Part shown: positions 6,667 to 9,750 of the stretch, in pieces
How positions within the stretch are numbered: the stretch's first letter is position 1
Layout: every line of letters starts with the position of its first letter
NCBI GenBank assembly: GCA_007128995.1
Contig: SKWJ01000274.1
Location: 1 to 9,750 of the forward strand
Source of the DNA: Paracoccaceae bacterium
GTDB lineage: Bacteria > Pseudomonadota > Alphaproteobacteria > Rhodobacterales > Rhodobacteraceae
Reading direction: 5' to 3'
DNA: 9,750 nucleotides
Notes under the pieces: generated by a model
What the model was told of the DNA's origin: nothing
Databases searched by the model: none
Seen by the model: the letters and a program-made list of their open reading frames with translations, nothing else
Program-made: the position numbers and the translations under genes

Positions 6667-7605
6667 TCACAATTCGATTTTCAGATCCGTGATCAAACGA
6701 TCTCGCTCGGCCAGAGCAATTTTGGTTTCCTCCGGCCTTGCAGCGGCACAGGCATTGATCAGGCATTCTGCCGCAAGGATGAAGGTGGTCAGCGAATTCG
6801 ACAGAAACCGGGTTTCATGCGGCACAAGAATTGCAGCGTGGGACATCTTGATCAACGGGGAATCAGCTCGATCAGTGACAGCCACAATCTTCACGGGCTT
6901 TTTTGATGCCGCAGTCGCAACTTCCGCCACTTGCCGAGAATAAGGGGCGCAGCTTGCGAGAATTAACACATCCTCCCTGTCCAGCGATGCAATTCCTTCA
7001 GCAAGCCCCAGCGCGTTAGAATCCAGCAGGTGAACATCTGAACGGATCAGGCGAAGCCCATAGACCAGAAATGTCGCAAAGGCATGAAATTGACGGATTC
7101 CATAGATCATGACTCTTGGCGCGGATGAAATCAGAGAAACCGCTTCGCGAAACTGAACATCGTCATGCATCGACAGGAACCGGTCGATATTCGCCTGATT
7201 TTCCCGGCACAGATTGAACAGCGCTTCGGTCCCTTGTTCTTCGCCACTGGCCAGAGCCTTTGCCGCTTGCTGACTGTAAAACGCGCCGGGAGGCGCCATG
7301 GACGCATTCAGCAACACTTGCTGAAAGGCCCCGAAACCCGAATACCCCAGATTTCGTGCAAGTCGGGTCAGTGTCGACGGGTTCACCGCCAGTGCCTGCG
7401 CAAGCGTGGTGATCGACAGCAATGCCGGATTGCCCTGCAATTCCAGAATACGGGCAAGCGCGGCATGGGCCTTCGGTCCAAGCACGACGTCTGACTCGCC
7501 ACGTGAAATACGCAGCATCAGGTCGCGCAACTGTTCCAGCGACTGTGGCGGTTTATCGCGTGGCGTCGATACCGGAATAGACCGGGGCGGTCGAGGATTG
7601 GTCAT
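6667..7605 (-). CDS. MurR/RpiR-family transcriptional regulator
   Basis: This is a 312-residue cytoplasmic DNA-binding regulator. The N-terminal HTH domain of the RpiR type spans about residues 25-105, with the recognition helix in AVNPSTLTRLARNLGYSGFG (73-92). A SIS domain follows at about 160-290, including VMIYGIRQFHAFATFLVYGL (165-184) and DVLILASCAPYSRQVAEVA. SIS domains of this family usually sense phosphosugars; here the phosphate-binding GxGxS-like loop reads GIRQF, so a different ligand is plausible. A proline-rich tail of about 25 residues precedes the HTH. ATG 7605 is supported by GGAG 5 bases upstream, and this puts the first 53 bases inside the end of the C45 hydrolase gene, an unusually long overlap. 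The next internal Met (7518) lacks a ribosome site. It is the last gene of the ABC/C45 operon and presumably controls it; its promoter and operator would lie beyond the right edge. Confidence 0.92.
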   Translation of the reverse strand: MTNPRPPRSIPVSTPRDKPPQSLEQLRDLMLRISRGESDVVLGPKAHAALARILELQGNPALLSITTLAQALAVNPSTLTRLARNLGYSGFGAFQQVLLNASMAPPGAFYSQQAAKALASGEEQGTEALFNLCRENQANIDRFLSMHDDVQFREAVSLISSAPRVMIYGIRQFHAFATFLVYGLRLIRSDVHLLDSNALGLAEGIASLDREDVLILASCAPYSRQVAEVATAASKKPVKIVAVTDRADSPLIKMSHAAILVPHETRFLSNSLTTFILAAECLINACAAARPEETKIALAERDRLITDLKIEL

Positions 7606-8575
7606 GAAAGCTCCATGTTATCCTGTCTTTCTCGACTGCGATTATCGCCGAAGCAAGCGTGTTCTCATGATCGGGATCATCACTCATACTGCGATGGATC
7701 GGCAAGCCGGCACCGCCGGTGTCGCGCAAAATCTGCAAAGGCGCGGTGGTCGGGTCGGCCAGCAACTCATCCGCGCGGCGCTGGCGATCAGATGATGACC
7801 GGGTGATCGCCTGCGCAAACGGCAGGTGCAGGGCGTGGTTCGCATGAGCGGATGGCGTTGTGATCCGTTTGTGTGAAAACATGCCGCCGCCGAATTCCAC
7901 GCTGTGCAGGCTGTCATCGCCGGCTTGTGCAAGGGTGAAATGAAAGCCGCCGCACTGGTTTTCTCGCGCCAAAAGGCCAAGTGCCTCGGCGATTGTGCGG
8001 CAACGCAGAACTGCACGCCCCAGCACCATGCGCGGAATTTCAGGCCGGGTATCATGCAGACGCAGATTGTTCACCGCCTGCGCAAGACCAGCGCTTGTAA
8101 CTGCGAAGGTATGACCGGGCAGAGAGCCAGGATAGCAACACGCAACAAACCCGGCACCACTGAGTTCGGCAACCTGCGCGATAAAGCAACTGCCCCGCAA
8201 CTCTGGCAGACCATCTTCATTATGCGCAATCAGCGGAGTGGTGCCCGGCACCTGAACTGTTGTGCAACCATCGGGGAGATTCGACATCAGATCACCGCGG
8301 CAATTCCATGCCATGACTTGCTCAAAGGGCAGGTCCAGCCCATCTGCAAGGCCTTGCAACTCTGCATGGATATCGGGGAAAAGCGCTTGCGTGCGCGCGG
8401 CCAGAGCGCTTACGACAGGCTGATGACGCGCATCCGTGACGGCATGCCAGTATTCCAGCGCGCATAGAAGCTCATGCACAGCGGCCCGACCAGCGCGCCC
8501 AAGCGCCAACCCGATATCATAGGGCTTGCCCGCAGCACGCACCCAGCCCAGTTCAGCGACAACTGTCTCAGACAT
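7553..8575 (-). CDS. C45-family autoproteolytic acyltransferase/hydrolase (isopenicillin N acyltransferase-like)
   Basis: This 340-residue Ntn-hydrolase belongs to the family of Penicillium isopenicillin N acyltransferase and the insect Tan amidase (PF03417, MEROPS C45). Members cleave themselves before a Cys that becomes the N-terminal nucleophile, then hydrolyse or transfer acyl groups on amides. The predicted site is Gly103-Cys104 in PDGCTTV, giving a propeptide-derived chain of about 103 residues and a catalytic chain of about 237. HNED (118-121) follows where the fungal enzyme has a QNWD-like turn. The block [20 protein letters not shown], then NNLRLHD and [16 protein letters not shown], is typical of the family. 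There is no signal peptide, so it acts in the cytoplasm. It overlaps the ATPase gene by 8 bases and the regulator by 53, so it is part of a transport operon; cleavage of an imported N-acyl or aminoacyl conjugate is the natural inference. The substrate is unknown. Confidence 0.9.
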   Translation of the reverse strand: MSETVVAELGWVRAAGKPYDIGLALGRAGRAAVHELLCALEYWHAVTDARHQPVVSALAARTQALFPDIHAELQGLADGLDLPFEQVMAWNCRGDLMSNLPDGCTTVQVPGTTPLIAHNEDGLPELRGSCFIAQVAELSGAGFVACCYPGSLPGHTFAVTSAGLAQAVNNLRLHDTRPEIPRMVLGRAVLRCRTIAEALGLLARENQCGGFHFTLAQAGDDSLHSVEFGGGMFSHKRITTPSAHANHALHLPFAQAITRSSSDRQRRADELLADPTTAPLQILRDTGGAGLPIHRSMSDDPDHENTLASAIIAVEKDRITWSFHDQSSTAPVYSGIDATR

Positions 8576-9299
8576 GCTGCAGAAAATCCTTCATCCGATC
8601 ATTGGGCGGATTGTCGATGACATCGCGGGGGGTTCCGTCCACGGCAATCTTGCCATGCTCCATGAAGATCAGGCGTGTGCCGACCTGTTTGGCAAATCCC
8701 ATCTCATGTGTGACCACGACCATCGTCATGCCTTCACTGGCAAGCGCGCGCATGACGTTCAGGACTTCCTGCTTCAATTCCGGGTCCAGAGCCGAGGTAG
8801 GTTCATCGAAAAGCATGACCTTTGGCTTGATCGCCAGCGCGCGCGCGATCGCCACGCGCTGCTGCTGGCCTCCCGACAGTTCCGACGGGTCGTGATTTGC
8901 CTTTTCGGCAAGCCCCACCTTGGCCAGCAACTCTTTTGCCAGTTCGCGTGCGTCGCTGCGGCTTAGCCCGCGCACTTGCTGGGGCCCGAACGCCACGTTT
9001 TGCAGCGCGCTCATCTGTGGAAACAGGTTGAACTGCTGAAACACCATACCCGCTTCCTGACGGATTTCGCGTATCACCTTGCTGCCACCCAGCACACTCA
9101 TGCCATTGACAATCAAATCACCGCCTGTGATCTGTTCGAGAGCGTTAATGCAACGCAGAAGAGTTGATTTGCCTGAACCTGACGGACCAACGAGAACGAC
9201 GACCTCGCCCTTTTGGATGTCCAGATCAACCTCATCGAGCACCTTGAGCGGACCGAAATGCTTGGACACGTTGCGGAATTGGATAATCGGCTCGCTCAT
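8568..9299 (-). CDS. Polar amino acid ABC transporter ATP-binding protein (GlnQ/HisP type)
   Basis: This 243-residue ATPase drives a polar amino acid importer at the inner face of the membrane. All ABC motifs are present and intact: Walker [10 protein letters not shown] (38-46), Q-loop Gln88 in [10 protein letters not shown], signature LSGGQQQR (141-148), Walker B VMLFDE (161-166), D-loop SALD (169-172) and the switch His198 in VVTHEMGFA. Length and the [14 protein letters not shown] and [10 protein letters not shown] stretches are characteristic of the PAAT (polar amino acid) subgroup. The start ATG 9299 is preceded by GAGGA about 5 bases upstream and overlaps the permease stop by four bases (ATGA), while the stop overlaps the C45 gene start by eight. 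This is a co-translated operon. The solute-binding protein gene is not in the window and probably lies beyond the right edge. Confidence 0.96.
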   Translation of the reverse strand: MSEPIIQFRNVSKHFGPLKVLDEVDLDIQKGEVVVLVGPSGSGKSTLLRCINALEQITGGDLIVNGMSVLGGSKVIREIRQEAGMVFQQFNLFPQMSALQNVAFGPQQVRGLSRSDARELAKELLAKVGLAEKANHDPSELSGGQQQRVAIARALAIKPKVMLFDEPTSALDPELKQEVLNVMRALASEGMTMVVVTHEMGFAKQVGTRLIFMEHGKIAVDGTPRDVIDNPPNDRMKDFLQHV

Positions 9300-9750
9300 A
9301 GGATCCTCATGCGTTTTTCAATCATGCGCAGCATCAGTGACAGCACGCCGGTCATGAGCAGGTACATGACAGCAACCGCCGTCCAGATTTCCACCGCCCG
9401 GAAATTTGCCGCCATGATTTCCTGTCCTGTGCGCGTCAACTCGCCCACCCCGATCACGATGAAAAGCGACGTATCTTTCAGGCTGACAATGAACTGATTG
9501 CCCAAAGGTGGGATCAACCGACGGAACGCCAGCGGCCCGACTATGTGATAAATGACCTTCCAGCGCGGCAGTCCGATCGCCAACCCTGCTTCGGTCAGAC
9601 CCTTGGAAATGGACAACACTGCCCCGCGCACGATTTCGGCTATATAGGCACCTGCGTTGATCACGATTGCAAGAATTGCTGTTGTCATTGGATCTATTCG
9701 GATTGACGCCAACACCGGAAGCGCAAAATAGAGGAACATGACCTGCACCA
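9296..9750 (-). CDS. Polar amino acid ABC transporter permease, 5'-truncated by window edge
   Basis: These are the C-terminal 151 residues of an inner-membrane permease of the HisMQ/GlnP type. The frame is open at the right edge; the GTG at 9748 is an internal Val in a [11 protein letters not shown] segment typical of the family, not a start. The EAA loop that contacts the ATPase is visible as [20 protein letters not shown] followed by [20 protein letters not shown]; the usual GQxEAA reads GLTEAG here, a mild deviation. Further landmarks are [20 protein letters not shown], and the protein ends in a hydrophobic helix and the basic tail EKRMRIL. Its stop overlaps the ATPase start by 4 bases. 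A second permease and the binding protein are expected upstream, off-window. Confidence 0.95.
   Translation of the reverse strand, partial: VQVMFLYFALPVLASIRIDPMTTAILAIVINAGAYIAEIVRGAVLSISKGLTEAGLAIGLPRWKVIYHIVGPLAFRRLIPPLGNQFIVSLKDTSLFIVIGVGELTRTGQEIMAANFRAVEIWTAVAVMYLLMTGVLSLMLRMIEKRMRIL

Noticed and set aside
6209..6766. 185-codon minus-strand frame overlapping the regulator end and the transposase remnant
   Set aside because: It is a different frame from the one with ISL3 character and has no recognisable protein features.
1..9750. CRISPR arrays, tandem repeats, rRNA or tRNA genes
   Set aside because: No regularly spaced repeats and no conserved RNA gene sequence were seen on reading through both strands by eye.

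Overview
The window looks like chromosomal DNA of a GC-rich alphaproteobacterium, most likely a Rhodobacterales (Rhodobacteraceae) relative. This rests on overall protein style, gene content and base composition; no rRNA or other marker gene is present, so the placement is an inference. Seven intact or edge-truncated protein genes carry recognisable family signatures, one further gene has a clear family (DUF1269) but no known role, and two gene remnants lie between them. No tRNA, rRNA or CRISPR array was seen.

Left part (1-1325, + strand): the C-terminal portion of an M20-family metallopeptidase enters from the left edge and ends at 1017. Right behind it, with its own good ribosome binding site, is the start of a pentapeptide-like gene that has lost its reading frame near 1095 and is cut off near 1320, exactly where the neighbouring convergent gene ends.

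Middle (1326-6128, - strand): a patatin-like phospholipase (2778-3830) and a GntP-family permease (1326-2774) form a tightly spaced pair. The permease resembles the one linked to 3-hydroxybutyrate dehydrogenase in Pseudomonas, so a role in 3-hydroxybutyrate or polyhydroxybutyrate use is plausible but inferred. Next are a lipoprotein-type alpha/beta hydrolase of the DUF900 class (4202-5380) and a glycine-rich membrane protein of the DUF1269 family (5613-6128), each apparently its own unit.

Right part (6312-9750, - strand): a decayed fragment of an ISL3-type transposase (about 6312-6662) borders a four-gene operon read from the right edge leftwards: polar amino acid ABC permease (partial), its ATPase, a C45-family autoproteolytic N-acyl hydrolase/acyltransferase, and an RpiR-type regulator. 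The genes overlap by 4, 8 and 53 bases. The sampled GC content of this block is lower than that of the genes to its left, which together with the transposase remnant hints at an acquired module. The simplest reading is uptake of a conjugated amino compound, intracellular cleavage of its amide bond by the C45 enzyme, and control by the RpiR protein. This operon is the most interesting item in the window; its substrate cannot be read from the sequence.
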